A stretch of 64,000 nucleotides of DNA. It comes from Streptomyces sp. NBC_01754. Lineage in GTDB: Bacteria; Actinomycetota; Actinomycetes; Streptomycetales; Streptomycetaceae. The notes beneath the pieces were generated by a model. It did no database searches. It saw only the letters and a list, made by a program, of their open reading frames with translations, and was not told where the DNA came from. Of this stretch, positions 1-8,943 are shown one piece after another (positions within the stretch are counted from its first letter, which is position 1; every line of letters begins with the position of its first letter). A program made the translations under genes and the position numbers. The stretch is from NCBI RefSeq assembly GCF_035918015.1, contig NZ_CP109132.1, positions 4,464,001 to 4,528,000 on the forward strand. The letters run 5' to 3'.

Positions 1-557
1 AGCCGGGCCTCGACGAGCTGGAGGCGCCACTCCTCCAGGCGGGTGCGCTGGTTCTCCGCGTACGGGCCGGGGACGGAGGCGAGCGCCGGGCCGTCCCACA
101 GGCCGAGGAGCTCGTCGATCAGCGTGCGGGCCCGGAGCCGGTCGCCGCGGTGGCGCGCCTTCTCGGCCTCGGCGGCGAGGTCCTGCGCGTGGGTGAGGTC
201 GAGGGCCTCGCGGTGCACCCGTACGGCGTAACCGCCGGACTCACTGACCAGGGTGTCCTGGCCCAGGACCTTGCGCAGCCGGGAGGCGTACGTCCGTACG
301 GTCGCCAGGGCCTGCGACGGGGGGACGTCGCCCCAGAGGGCGTCGATGAGTTCGGCGGCGGTGGCCGTGCGGCCGTCGCGCAGGAGCAGGGCGGCCAGCA
401 GGGCCCGTTGCTGCGGTGATCCGGTGGCGAGCGTCTGACCGCCGCGCCACGCGCGTACCGGGCCGAGCACGGCGAAGCGCAGCCCGGTACCGGCGGCCCG
501 TTCGTGCGGAGCGCGTTGCTCCGGAACGTGCACGCCGGGTCCGTTGTCGCGGCCCAT
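1..557 (-). CDS. AfsR/SARP-family transcriptional regulator, N-terminal part (runs off window)
   Basis: The reading frame starts at the ATG whose complement is at 555-557, with a G-rich Shine-Dalgarno (AGGGGG) a few bases upstream, and continues past the left edge; about 185 residues are visible. After a ~25-residue lead comes an OmpR-type winged-helix DNA-binding domain (LRFAVLGPVRAWRGG, then LIDALWGDVPPSQALATVR and TYASRLRKVLG). It is followed by the start of a bacterial transcriptional activation domain (GGYAVRVHREALDLTHAQDL). This order is that of SARP/AfsR regulators, which activate secondary-metabolite or differentiation genes in Streptomyces. Whether an NB-ARC/TPR part follows, as in full-length AfsR, cannot be seen. 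The target is unknown; it is divergent from nothing in the window and reads leftward. Confidence 0.85.
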   Translation of the reverse strand, partial: MGRDNGPGVHVPEQRAPHERAAGTGLRFAVLGPVRAWRGGQTLATGSPQQRALLAALLLRDGRTATAAELIDALWGDVPPSQALATVRTYASRLRKVLGQDTLVSESGGYAVRVHREALDLTHAQDLAAEAEKARHRGDRLRARTLIDELLGLWDGPALASVPGPYAENQRTRLEEWRLQLVEAR

Positions 558-727
558 GGATGCCCCCTGTCCTGCTCGCCCCGCCGGTCCCGCCCCGCTC
601 CGTACCACTCGTATCGCGCTCAACAGTCTGCCTTGTCGTGGCCGGACTCGTCAGCAACGGGTGGTGCTCCGCACAGGACCGTGACGGTGTCGGGGGCCCG
701 GGCCCGTGCGGAGCGGGTGACGGAAGG

Positions 728-1552
728 TCAGCGGGCCAGCGGCAGCTGGAGTTCCGTGACCCATCCGGCGCGGTCCGGCGGGCACTCCAGACTCACCTCG
801 CGGGTGTGACCCGCGGCACGGCGCCCGTGGGCGTCGAGCCAGCGGGCCAGCACCTGCTCGGTGGCCAGTACGCCGTCCATGGAACCCCGGTGGACGACGG
901 TCGCGGCCTCGAACGCGGGCAGTTCGACGACGGTGACGCCGGTGTCGCCGAGCGGTCCGGGCGGGGCGCCGACGCTCACCCCGGCGTGCACGGTGACGGC
1001 TCCGTCGCCGGCCGGGACGTCCTCGTACCGTGCGATGCCGGGCCCCGTGGGGTCGACGCCCGCCTCGGCCAGCAGCGGCAGCAGCCGGTCGTACAGCGGT
1101 CCGACGACCGGGGAGATGTCCTGCGGCCGGTAGCCGGCGGCCGTCGCGGTCAGCTCGGCGACCCGGACCGCCGGGATCCGCTTGATCATGACGTCGTTGT
1201 CGGGCATGTGTCCCTCGCTCTCGATGGACCGGAGCCTCGCCTCGACCCGCGTCAGCCGCGCGGCCGTCGCGGTCATCGCCGCCTCCAGCTCCGCCCGGCG
1301 CAGCCGCAGCATCCCGCGCAGTTCCTCCGCGTCCACCCGTTCGTCGAGGACGGCCCCCACCTGCTGGAGGGTGAAGCCGAGGTCCTTGAGCGCGATGATG
1401 CGGTTGAGGCGGGCCAACTGGGCGGCGCCGTAGTAGCGGTAGCCGGTGGCGGGGTCGGTGCGGTCCGGGCGCAGGAGGCCGAGGGCGTCGTAATGGCGCA
1501 GCATCCGGGCCGAGACCCTGCCGTACCGGGCGAAGTCTCCGATGGTGAACAT
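728..1552 (-). CDS. MerR-family regulator with GyrI-like effector-binding domain
   Basis: This 274-residue protein opens with a MerR winged helix (MFTIGDFARYGRVSARMLRHY, DPATGYRYYGAAQLARLNRI; residues 1-70). A dimerisation helix follows (about 75-110), then a C-terminal domain of about 150 residues resembling GyrI-like/BmrR-type small-molecule-binding domains. Such proteins sense hydrophobic or cationic compounds and remodel the spacer of a promoter, often that of an efflux gene. No efflux pump lies next to it here, so the target is unknown. The start is the ATG at 1552, chosen because the domain begins at residue 1. The ligand is not predictable from sequence alone. Confidence 0.88.
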   Translation of the reverse strand: MFTIGDFARYGRVSARMLRHYDALGLLRPDRTDPATGYRYYGAAQLARLNRIIALKDLGFTLQQVGAVLDERVDAEELRGMLRLRRAELEAAMTATAARLTRVEARLRSIESEGHMPDNDVMIKRIPAVRVAELTATAAGYRPQDISPVVGPLYDRLLPLLAEAGVDPTGPGIARYEDVPAGDGAVTVHAGVSVGAPPGPLGDTGVTVVELPAFEAATVVHRGSMDGVLATEQVLARWLDAHGRRAAGHTREVSLECPPDRAGWVTELQLPLAR

Positions 1553-1640
1553 GGTGCTTCCAGGAGAGGGTCTGACACGGGGTGAAGGTCAAGCAGGGGC
1601 CGCTGTCCGGGCGGCCCGGGTCCACGCTCCGGGGAAAGGC

Positions 1641-1682
1641 AGGAGCCCCGTTCCTCCGCCGAGACGGGGGAGCGGGGCTCCT
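1641..1682 (-). terminator. Terminator of the cold-shock gene
   Basis: Perfect 10-bp stem (AGGAGCCCCG at 1641-1650 with CGGGGCTCCT at 1673-1682) that continues inward with further pairs. It lies about 40 nt beyond the stop codon of the leftward cold-shock gene. There is no clear U tract, as is usual in Streptomyces. Confidence 0.75.
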
Positions 1683-1723
1683 TGGGTACTGCGAAGCCGG
1701 CCGCGATCGGCCGACCCGGGCAA

Positions 1724-1927
1724 CTAGGCCGGGGTGACGTTCTCAGCCTGCGGGCCCTTCGGCCCCTGAGTGACGTCGAAGTTCACGACCTGGTTCTCCT
1801 CGAGGGAGCGGAACCCGGACGCGTTGATCGCGGAATAGTGGACGAAGACATCCGGGCCGCCGCCGTCCTGGGCGATGAAGCCGAAGCCCTTTTCAGCGTT
1901 GAACCACTTGACGGTTCCGGTAGCCAT
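1724..1927 (-). CDS. Cold-shock protein (CspA family)
   Basis: A 67-residue single cold-shock domain, essentially an OB-fold RNA/ssDNA chaperone. The two nucleic-acid-binding motifs are visible: KGFGFIAQ (RNP1) and VFVHYSAI (RNP2). The size matches the family (65-70 aa). I use the internal ATG at 1927 ([16 protein letters not shown]). The longer frame opening at 1972 adds 15 residues unlike the family, and the internal ATG has a GGAGG ribosome-binding site. These proteins melt RNA secondary structure during cold or growth transitions. The gene has its own promoter and a leader of about 120 nt containing a hairpin followed by U tracts. In S. coelicolor a cold-shock gene also lies beside mqnA (from memory). 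Confidence 0.95.
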   Translation of the reverse strand: MATGTVKWFNAEKGFGFIAQDGGGPDVFVHYSAINASGFRSLEENQVVNFDVTQGPKGPQAENVTPA

Positions 1928-2063
1928 AAGCCCTCCTTGGGCCAAAGGGTTGCCCTGCTCCAGAACCTGCAAACAAGTCTGAAAACTACAAAAGCCTGCG
2001 GGTTACATGCTCCGCAGGCTCTGTACTGCAAGGGAAACCAAACTGCAACTTGCGGCGAGCCTA
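1928..2063 (-). promoter_or_regulatory. Promoter and structured 5' leader of the cold-shock gene (possible attenuator)
   Basis: Reading leftward, a TAGGCT -10 element (complement at 2058-2063) would start transcription near 2050, giving a leader of about 120 nt. Within it is a perfect 9-bp hairpin (AGCCTGCGG at 1993-2001 with CCGCAGGCT at 2012-2020, 10-nt loop). On the transcript the hairpin is followed directly by TTTTGTAGTTTT, that is, a stem plus U tracts, unusually terminator-like for this GC-rich genome. The rest of the leader is AT-rich. Long structured leaders are typical of csp genes, where they act in mRNA stability and translation. Premature termination is my inference. Confidence 0.5.
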
Positions 2064-2173
2064 GCACGCAGTCCGCGGGGAGCGGTAGAGGGAAAGATCA
2101 CTTCACCCGGATGTTTGATTGAGCCGCCGAACGGCTGACGGACAAGGCTCCCGGAAGCCGTCCCGGCGCCCCG

Positions 2174-3090
<917 letters not shown>

Positions 3091-3096
3091 CCCGGG

Positions 3097-3145
3097 CGGA
3101 CGGGAATGGCGCGAGAGTAGATGAATCTCGTACCATTCCCGTCCG
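3097..3145 (+). terminator. Terminator after mqnA
   Basis: Perfect 13-bp stem (CGGACGGGAATGG at 3097-3109 with CCATTCCCGTCCG at 3133-3145), enclosing a second 5-bp stem (CGAGA/TCTCG at 3112-3116 and 3126-3130). It begins 6 nt after the mqnA stop codon. Confidence 0.85.
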
Positions 3146-3412
3146 GCTCTTTCGCCGCGGGTCCGGGAGCACTCCATTCCGTCGCGGGGAATGCGTAGGA
3201 ACCTCCGGACCCCATCGAGGCGGATGTCTGCCGTATATATGAGGAGTCGAATAGGCGGGTGGTCTCCGGTGGCCACCGGTTCGCGATCCGGTATCGCCCC
3301 GGTGAACGTCGTCAGGTCCATGCCGAGCGGTGCAATCGCGCCTTTCGGCATGGCGAAAACCTTGGCTTCGTTCCCTTAGGGACCGAAATCGACGGAAGGG
3401 GTCCCTGCGACC

Positions 3413-3466
3413 GGCGACCCCGGACGCCTAGGCTGCGACCTGGCGACCCCGGACGCCTAGGCTGCG
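3413..3466 (+). repeat. Tandem 25-bp duplication carrying two TAGGCT -10 elements upstream of the kinase gene
   Basis: Two identical 25-nt copies, 3413-3437 and 3442-3466 (period 29), each contain GGACGCCTAGGCTGCG. TAGGCT is a good Streptomyces housekeeping -10 element (3429-3434 and 3458-3463). The downstream copy lies about 37 nt before the kinase ATG at 3501. This looks like a duplicated promoter core. The rest of the gap 3146-3500 shows only a small hairpin near 3174-3192 and no gene. Confidence 0.6.
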
Positions 3467-3500
3467 CCCGGAGGTCCCGGGGCTCACAGGGGGAGAGCGT

Positions 3501-5315
3501 ATGCAGCCGCTGGAAGCCGGCGAACCGCGCACGGTGGGGGCCTACCGGCTGATCGGCAGGCTCGGAGCGGGCGGGATGGGCCGGGTCTATCTGGGCCGCA
3601 GTGCGGGCGGTCGCACCGTCGCGGTCAAGGTCGTCCACCCTCATTTCGCCCTCGACGAGCAGTTCCGCGCCCGCTTCCGGCGCGAGGTGGAGGCCGCGCG
3701 ACGGGTCGGCGCCCGGTGGACCGCCCCGGTCCTGGACGCCGACCCGGACGCGCCCGTGCCCTGGGTGGCGACCGGCTACGTCGCGGGGCCGCCGCTCGCG
3801 GAAGCGGTCACCCGGCACGGGCCGTTGCCCGAGCACACGGTACGGGTGCTCGGCTCCGGTCTCGGCGAAGCGCTCGCCGCCGTCCACGGGCACGGGCTCA
3901 TCCACCGCGATGTGAAGCCGTCCAACGTCCTGCTCGCCCTCGACGGCCCCCGGCTGATCGACTTCGGCATAGCCCGGGCCCTCGGCGCGACCGTCTCCCT
4001 CACCTCCACCGGGGTATCCGTCGGCTCGCCCGGCTACATGGCCCCGGAACAGATCCGCGGCCTGGACGTCTCCGGCGCGGCCGACGTCTTCTCACTGGGC
4101 GCCGTCCTCGCGTACGCGGCGACGGGCTGCGCCCCGTTCCCGGGGGACTCCTCCGCCGTACTCCTCTACAAGGTGGTGCACGAGGAACCCGAACTGGGCG
4201 ATCTGGAGGGCGAACTGCGCGAACTCGTCACCGCCTGTCTCGCCAAGCGGCCCGGCGACCGGCCGGCCCCGGCGGAACTGGCCCGGAGGCTGGCACCCGG
4301 CGGGGCGGCCGTGCTCGTGGGCGCGGGGTGGCTGCCGGACCCGCTGGTGCGTGAGGTCAGCCGGTCCGCGGTGGCCCTGCTGGACCTGGAACCGCAGGAC
4401 GATCCGGTGCAGTCGGGGCCGGTGCCGTTCAGCAGCGCCTCGCTGGGCAGCGCGCCACGGGACGGGTTCGGCCCGCCGGTGCCGCCGTTTCCGTCCGGTG
4501 CCCCGGATCCGGGGCCGGCCTCGACGGGCGCTCCGGGCCCGGGTGCGGGTCCGTCCTGGCCGTCCCACGCCCCGGCCCCGTACTCCTCCGCCTCCTCTTC
4601 GCCTTCCCCGTATCCGTCCTCCTTCCCCCCGGCCCCGGGACCGACCCCGGCCCCGCCCCCGGAACCGGGCGCCGCGGGACCGGACGGGGCGTACCCCGCG
4701 GGGAGTTCGGGGGAGCACCGGCCCGGCATCCGGGCAGGAGTGAGCCTGGGCACCGGCACGCGGGAGGGCGGAGGACGCGGCCGCCGGGTCAGCTGCACGG
4801 TCGCGCTCGCCGTGACCGGCGCGGTGGCCGCCGTCACCGTCGGGGCGACGATGCTGAACGGGCTGCTCCCGGGCGGTGACGACGACCGGCAGGGCAACCA
4901 GGGCGCCGCCGCCCCGTCGGCCACCGGGACGGCGGGGCCGGTGGACGTGCTGCCCGAGGAGTTCGTCGGCACCTGGCAGGGAACCACCGTCGAACGCAAC
5001 GGGAGCTCGCACGGCACGGTCACCGCCGTGTTCACCGACGGAGCGAAGGGTGAGGACGTGGTCCGGCTGACCTACCGGATCGACGTACTCGGGACGAGCG
5101 TCGTCTGCAAGGGCATCGGCAGGTTCGTCGCGGGCACGGCCACGGAGCTGAAGGTCCGCGAACGCACCGACCCCGACCACACCGACACCCTCCTGTGCAC
5201 CGGCGGCGACGCCGACGTCGACTTCACCCTCGACCCCGACGGGACCCTCCGCTACCAGTCCCACGAGGATGCCGCGGGCACGCCGAAGGGCAGGCTCACC
5301 CGGTCCGGCGGCTGA
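3501..5315 (+). CDS. Transmembrane serine/threonine protein kinase (PknB-like)
   Basis: 604 residues. The N-terminal kinase domain (about 14-267) has a glycine loop LGAGGMGRVY (21-30), VAVK with Lys43, catalytic loop HRDVKPSN (Asp137), IDFG (Asp154-Gly156) and APE (181-183), so it should be active. A Pro/Ser-rich linker (about 300-415) leads to one transmembrane helix (about 430-452) and an extracellular domain of about 150 residues. That domain begins LPEEFVGTWQGTT and holds two Cys, resembling small lipocalin-like sensor domains of Streptomyces kinases rather than PASTA repeats. The expected topology is kinase inside, sensor outside. It is a single gene with possibly duplicated promoter elements. 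Substrates and ligand are unknown. Confidence 0.92.
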   Translation: MQPLEAGEPRTVGAYRLIGRLGAGGMGRVYLGRSAGGRTVAVKVVHPHFALDEQFRARFRREVEAARRVGARWTAPVLDADPDAPVPWVATGYVAGPPLAEAVTRHGPLPEHTVRVLGSGLGEALAAVHGHGLIHRDVKPSNVLLALDGPRLIDFGIARALGATVSLTSTGVSVGSPGYMAPEQIRGLDVSGAADVFSLGAVLAYAATGCAPFPGDSSAVLLYKVVHEEPELGDLEGELRELVTACLAKRPGDRPAPAELARRLAPGGAAVLVGAGWLPDPLVREVSRSAVALLDLEPQDDPVQSGPVPFSSASLGSAPRDGFGPPVPPFPSGAPDPGPASTGAPGPGAGPSWPSHAPAPYSSASSSPSPYPSSFPPAPGPTPAPPPEPGAAGPDGAYPAGSSGEHRPGIRAGVSLGTGTREGGGRGRRVSCTVALAVTGAVAAVTVGATMLNGLLPGGDDDRQGNQGAAAPSATGTAGPVDVLPEEFVGTWQGTTVERNGSSHGTVTAVFTDGAKGEDVVRLTYRIDVLGTSVVCKGIGRFVAGTATELKVRERTDPDHTDTLLCTGGDADVDFTLDPDGTLRYQSHEDAAGTPKGRLTRSGG

Positions 5316-5333
5316 GCCGGCACCGGGCTGGCG

Positions 5334-5359
5334 TAGGCTGGATCGGTCCGCGGATCCGC
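5334..5359 (+). promoter_or_regulatory. Candidate promoter and palindrome upstream of mqnC
   Basis: TAGGCT at 5334-5339 is a plausible -10 element, giving a leader of about 40 nt to the GTG at 5388. A perfect 10-bp palindrome GCGGATCCGC (5350-5359) lies just downstream of the predicted transcription start. No convincing -35 is visible. Confidence 0.4.
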
Positions 5360-5387
5360 AGAAAAACCGCCGAAAGGTGACAGCCCG

Positions 5388-6587
5388 GTGACCGAGAAGG
5401 CCGACCTTCAGCCCGTCCTCGACCGCGCCGCCGCAGGCGGGCGGATCACCCCGCAGGAGGCGCTCGACCTGTACCGGTCGGCTCCGCTGCACGCGCTGGG
5501 AGCGGCCGCCGACGCCGTACGCCGCCGCCGCTACGCCGGTACGGAGCACATCGCGACGTACATCATCGAGCGCAACATCAACTACACCAACGTGTGCGTC
5601 ACCGCCTGCAAGTTCTGCGCCTTCTACGCCGCGCCGAAGGACACCGGCAAGGGCTGGACCCGCGACCTCGACGACATCCTGCGCCGCTGCGCGGAGACGG
5701 TCGAGCTCGGTGGCACACAGATCATGTTCCAGGGCGGTCACCACCCGGACTACGGCGTCGAGTACTACGAGGAGCACTTCTCCGCGATCAAGAAGGCGTT
5801 CCCCCAGCTGGTCATCCACTCGCTGGGCGCCTCCGAGATCGAGCACATGGCCCGGATCTCGGGGGTGTCGGCCGAGGAGGCCGTCTCCCGGATCCACGCC
5901 GCCGGCCTCGACTCCTTCGCGGGAGCCGGCGCCGAGCTGCTGCCGGCCCGGCCGCGCAAGGCGATCGCCCCGCTCAAGGAGTCCGGCGAGCGCTGGCTGG
6001 AGATCATGGAGACCGCCCACGGGCTGGGTGTCGAGTCCACCGCCACCATGCTGATGGGCACCGGCGAGACCAACGCCGAGCGCATCGAGCACCTGCGGAT
6101 GATCCGTGAGGTACAGGACCGGACGGGTGGCTTCCGGGCCTTCATCCCGTACACGTACCAGCCGGAGAACAACAAGCTGAAGGGTCAGACGCAGGCCACG
6201 CTCTTCGAGTACCTGCGGATGATCGCGATCGCCCGGATCTTCCTGGACAACGTGGCCCACATCCAGGGCTCGTGGCTGACGACCGGCAAGGAGGTCGGCC
6301 AGCTGTCGCTGCACTACGGCGCGGACGACCTCGGCTCGATCATGCTGGAGGAGAACGTCGTCTCCTCGGCCGGTGCCAGGCACCGCTCGAACCGGCTGGA
6401 GATCATCGACCTGATCCGCAAGGCCGACCGGGTGCCCGCGCAGCGCGCCACGACGTACGAGCACCTCGTCGTCCACGACGACCCGGCGAACGACCCGGTC
6501 GACGAGCGCGTCGCCTCGCACATCTCCTCCACGGCGATCGCCGGGGGTACGGCCCACCCGGAGCTGAAGCTCCTCGACGCCAACTAG
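5388..6587 (+). CDS. mqnC: Cyclic dehypoxanthinyl futalosine synthase (radical SAM), menaquinone pathway
   Basis: 399 residues with the radical-SAM cluster motif C-x3-C-x2-C (Cys70, Cys74, Cys77; CVTACKFC). The sequence following it is typical of MqnC (GGTQIMFQGGHHPDYG, PYTYQPENNKLKG, LEENVVSSAGA). The enzyme uses S-adenosylmethionine and a [4Fe-4S] cluster to cyclise dehypoxanthinyl futalosine, forming the carbocycle that becomes the naphthoquinone ring. The GTG start at 5388 is preceded by AAAGGTGACAG. The next gene begins 7 nt after the stop, so the two are probably cotranscribed. Together with mqnA, menG, the GGR gene and the polyprenyl synthase it makes this a menaquinone-rich neighbourhood. 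Confidence 0.95.
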   Translation: MTEKADLQPVLDRAAAGGRITPQEALDLYRSAPLHALGAAADAVRRRRYAGTEHIATYIIERNINYTNVCVTACKFCAFYAAPKDTGKGWTRDLDDILRRCAETVELGGTQIMFQGGHHPDYGVEYYEEHFSAIKKAFPQLVIHSLGASEIEHMARISGVSAEEAVSRIHAAGLDSFAGAGAELLPARPRKAIAPLKESGERWLEIMETAHGLGVESTATMLMGTGETNAERIEHLRMIREVQDRTGGFRAFIPYTYQPENNKLKGQTQATLFEYLRMIAIARIFLDNVAHIQGSWLTTGKEVGQLSLHYGADDLGSIMLEENVVSSAGARHRSNRLEIIDLIRKADRVPAQRATTYEHLVVHDDPANDPVDERVASHISSTAIAGGTAHPELKLLDAN

Positions 6588-6594
6588 CCACCCC

Positions 6595-7215
6595 GTGCTG
6601 ACGATCCACGCCGCCGACGCGGTACTCGGCGCCCCGGAGGGGGCGGACTCCGTGGCCGTGGACGGCGGCGTCGTCGTCGCGGTCGGGCCCCGGGCGGACG
6701 TCTCCGCGGCCTTCCCCACGGCCCGGGTGCGCCGCTGGCCGGGGCTGATCGGCCGGGGGCTGGTGAACACCACCGCCCAGGAGCTGCTGGAGGCGGCCTA
6801 CCACCCCGACCCGCGCGAGGCGGACACGCTCGGCACCCGCCCGCTGTTCGGCGAGGCGGTCACGGTGCTGGCCATGGACGACGCCCGCTGGGGCGCCAGC
6901 GCCCGGCGCGGGCTGCAACGGATGCTGCGGCACGGCACGACCGCCGTCGCCGGGACGTTCACCCGCCCCGGGGTGCGCATGGCGGTGACGCGCTCGGGCC
7001 TGCGCGTCCACCCACCGGTCGAGGGCGGCGCGAACCGGCCGGCATCCCTCGACCCGCTGGCGGACTCCGGCCACCCGGGCGGTCCGCCGGAGGTCCGGGG
7101 CCCGGCGGACCTGGCCGTGTTCGACGTACGGGACGCGGCGGAGCTGGCTGCGCGGGGAGCGGGCAGCTGTGTCGCCACGGTGCTGGGCGGCCGTCTCCTC
7201 TTCCGCGCGAGCTGA
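6595..7215 (+). CDS. Imidazolonepropionase-like / degenerate amidohydrolase-domain protein
   Basis: 206 residues, GTG start, 7 nt after mqnC. The N-terminus (LTIHAADAVLGAPEGADSVA, VDGGVVVAVGP) and the C-terminus (GPADLAVFDVRDAAELAARG, then CVATVLGGRLLF) form the beta-sandwich edge of amidohydrolases. Here the metal-binding HxH, normally in a PGLIDxHxH context, is replaced by PGLIGRGLVNTTAQ, and most of the TIM barrel is missing. It is therefore unlikely to be a metal-dependent hydrolase. From memory, a similar short protein follows mqnC in other Streptomyces, which argues against a recent pseudogene. A structural or menaquinone-related role is possible; function unknown. Confidence 0.75.
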   Translation: MLTIHAADAVLGAPEGADSVAVDGGVVVAVGPRADVSAAFPTARVRRWPGLIGRGLVNTTAQELLEAAYHPDPREADTLGTRPLFGEAVTVLAMDDARWGASARRGLQRMLRHGTTAVAGTFTRPGVRMAVTRSGLRVHPPVEGGANRPASLDPLADSGHPGGPPEVRGPADLAVFDVRDAAELAARGAGSCVATVLGGRLLFRAS

Positions 7216-7322
7216 GCGTGGCCTTGCCGGCCCTCCGTCCTCGCTGATCGGGCGTCGCCTCTCCTGGACGCCTACGGGTCTGCCCGCGCACGGTGCTGGG
7301 GATCTCCGACCGTTCAGGCACC

Positions 7323-7376
7323 GCGCGCGCGAACGGCCCCGGACGAGGAGCCCGAGGCCGGGGAGCGCGCTTTTTT
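7323..7376 (+). terminator. Intrinsic terminator with U tract
   Basis: Composite stem (outer GCGCGC arms at 7323-7328 and 7365-7370, inner CCCCGG/CCGGGG) followed immediately by six T residues (7371-7376). It would end the mqnC transcript. The T run is unusual for this genome. The remainder of 7216-7479 shows no gene. Confidence 0.75.
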
Positions 7377-7479
7377 GCGAGAGAAGCCCTCAGTGGTCGA
7401 AGCAACGCGCGGCGCCCCGCCTGCCACACCCGCCTCCAGGAGAGCGGTGCTCCCCGGAAGCGTGCGGGTCCGCCAGACC

Positions 7480-8412
7480 TCACGGCACCGACGGGCCCCC
7501 CAGGTAGCGGCCGTCCTCGGTGTACGGCCAGGCGTTGGACTTGCAGCCCTTCAGGCCCTTGATCTGCTGCATCATCGCGGGGGCGGGCAGGCCCGGGCCG
7601 GGGCAGGTCTCGTGGCCGTGGCCCAGCCAGTGGCCGACCTCGTGGTTGATGATCAGGGCCCGGTACTCGGCCGGGGAGCCGTCGAACGTCGGTGAACCCA
7701 GCTGCCAGCGCCGGAGGTTGACCATGACGTTCTTCCCGCCTCGGCAGTTCACCTCGCCGCCGGTGTCCAGGCCGTACTGCCCGCAGAGCTTGTCGGTGGT
7801 GGCAGGGGTGCCGATGCGTACGACCAGCCCGGCGGACTCGTCCGTGACTTGGCGGAAGCTGCGGGTGCCGCCCTCGTTCCACCCCCGGGGGTCGTCGAGT
7901 ATCGCGGCCACGTCCTCGGCGGCGCTGTCGGGGTCCACGCCGATCCCGTCCTCCACCTCGACGCGGTAGGCGCTGCCGCCGCCGGAGGAGGAGACACCCG
8001 CGCGGGCCACCGTGAAGGTGCCCGGTCCCGACTCCGGTACGGAGTCCGGGTCCGGTGCCTCCTCGGTGCTCGGGGAGGCCTCGGGGGACTTCGGAGCCTT
8101 AGGAGCCTTCGGGCTCGCAGACGCCTCGGGTGAGGAGGGGGCCGGTGACGCCGGGCCGGTGGGTTCCCGGGCCACGGCTACGGCGTCGTCGTCGTGCTGC
8201 CAGGGCGGGTTGACGAAGAGGAACGCGGCGAAGGCGCCGACCGCGACGATCGCCCCCGCGACGACCGCGCGGCGTCTCTGCCGACGTCTCCGGCGCTGCT
8301 GGGCCCGCCTGCGGCTCTGTGCGCGCGAGGGCTGAGGCCCGGAAGCGGGTGTTCTCGGGCGCCGCCGGGAGCCGCGGGAGTTCCGTATTCGACGTGTACT
8401 TTCGCTATGCAT
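7480..8412 (-). CDS. DUF3152 protein: membrane-anchored metzincin-like zinc peptidase
   Basis: 310 residues. A very Arg-rich N-terminus (1-48) precedes one hydrophobic helix (about 49-67, AVVAGAIVAVGAFAAFLFV), then a Pro/Ser/Ala-rich linker (about 70-130) and an extracellular domain of about 180 residues. That domain carries HEVGHWLGHGH at 257-267, which fits the HExxHxxGxxH zinc motif of metzincins exactly. The membrane orientation should place the domain outside the cell (type II). The family is found in actinobacteria as DUF3152; its substrate is unknown. The start is an ATG at 8412. It is convergent with the mqnC transcript. Confidence 0.85.
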   Translation of the reverse strand: MHSESTRRIRNSRGSRRRPRTPASGPQPSRAQSRRRAQQRRRRRQRRRAVVAGAIVAVGAFAAFLFVNPPWQHDDDAVAVAREPTGPASPAPSSPEASASPKAPKAPKSPEASPSTEEAPDPDSVPESGPGTFTVARAGVSSSGGGSAYRVEVEDGIGVDPDSAAEDVAAILDDPRGWNEGGTRSFRQVTDESAGLVVRIGTPATTDKLCGQYGLDTGGEVNCRGGKNVMVNLRRWQLGSPTFDGSPAEYRALIINHEVGHWLGHGHETCPGPGLPAPAMMQQIKGLKGCKSNAWPYTEDGRYLGGPSVP

Positions 8413-8943
8413 GTTCTGGTGAGTATCCGTGGTCTCGGTGTGGTCGTCCAGGATCGGTCCTCGGCTCCGAACGCTCTCCGGCTGGTTCTGGGCAGGGGCC
8501 CTCGCCGGCGTACCGCATCACCTTCGTGGGCCCGTACACCCTTACTGGGTAAGGAAATTGACTGACGGTCAGGTGCTGGCGGCTTTCTTGGGCAGGACCG
8601 GGCCGGACCGTCAGCAGGGCGGCCGCCGCCGGGCCGGGCGGGCCGGCGGGCCGTGTCGGCCGCGCCCTCGGTACGCCGTCCGGCAGTCGTCCGGCACGGT
8701 CGTCGGGGCCCCGTCCGGGCGCAGCTCTCGAAGACGAGTCGAAGGCGCCTCGGAGTGCCCCCGAAGGCGTCCTCGAAGCCCCTCGGGCCGGTGGTGCCCG
8801 GTCTGCCCAGGACGGTCATCCGTCACCCTCTCTCCGGTTCCCTTGTGCTTCTCACTCCTCTATGAGTGCCACCGGCACCAAAAGGTTGAAGGCCGGTCCA
8901 CGCCGCCGGGGGCGGCCGGGGGGCGGGCTGCTTGAATGGGACG
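8413..8943. other. 531-bp intergenic region between the DUF3152 gene and menG
   Basis: Divergent spacer. I see no credible gene: the short frames here are random high-GC openings. A TTGACTGACGGTCAGG stretch near 8558-8573 includes a small inverted repeat (TGAC/GTCA) but has no -10 at the right distance. No tRNA or riboswitch was recognised. Confidence 0.5.

Noticed and set aside
4092..6773. 893-residue open frame on the minus strand
   Set aside because: Shadow of the kinase and mqnC genes; no recognisable motif.
8558..8590. TTGACT promoter upstream of menG
   Set aside because: No TANNNT element at 16-19 nt; menG starts about 380 bp further downstream.
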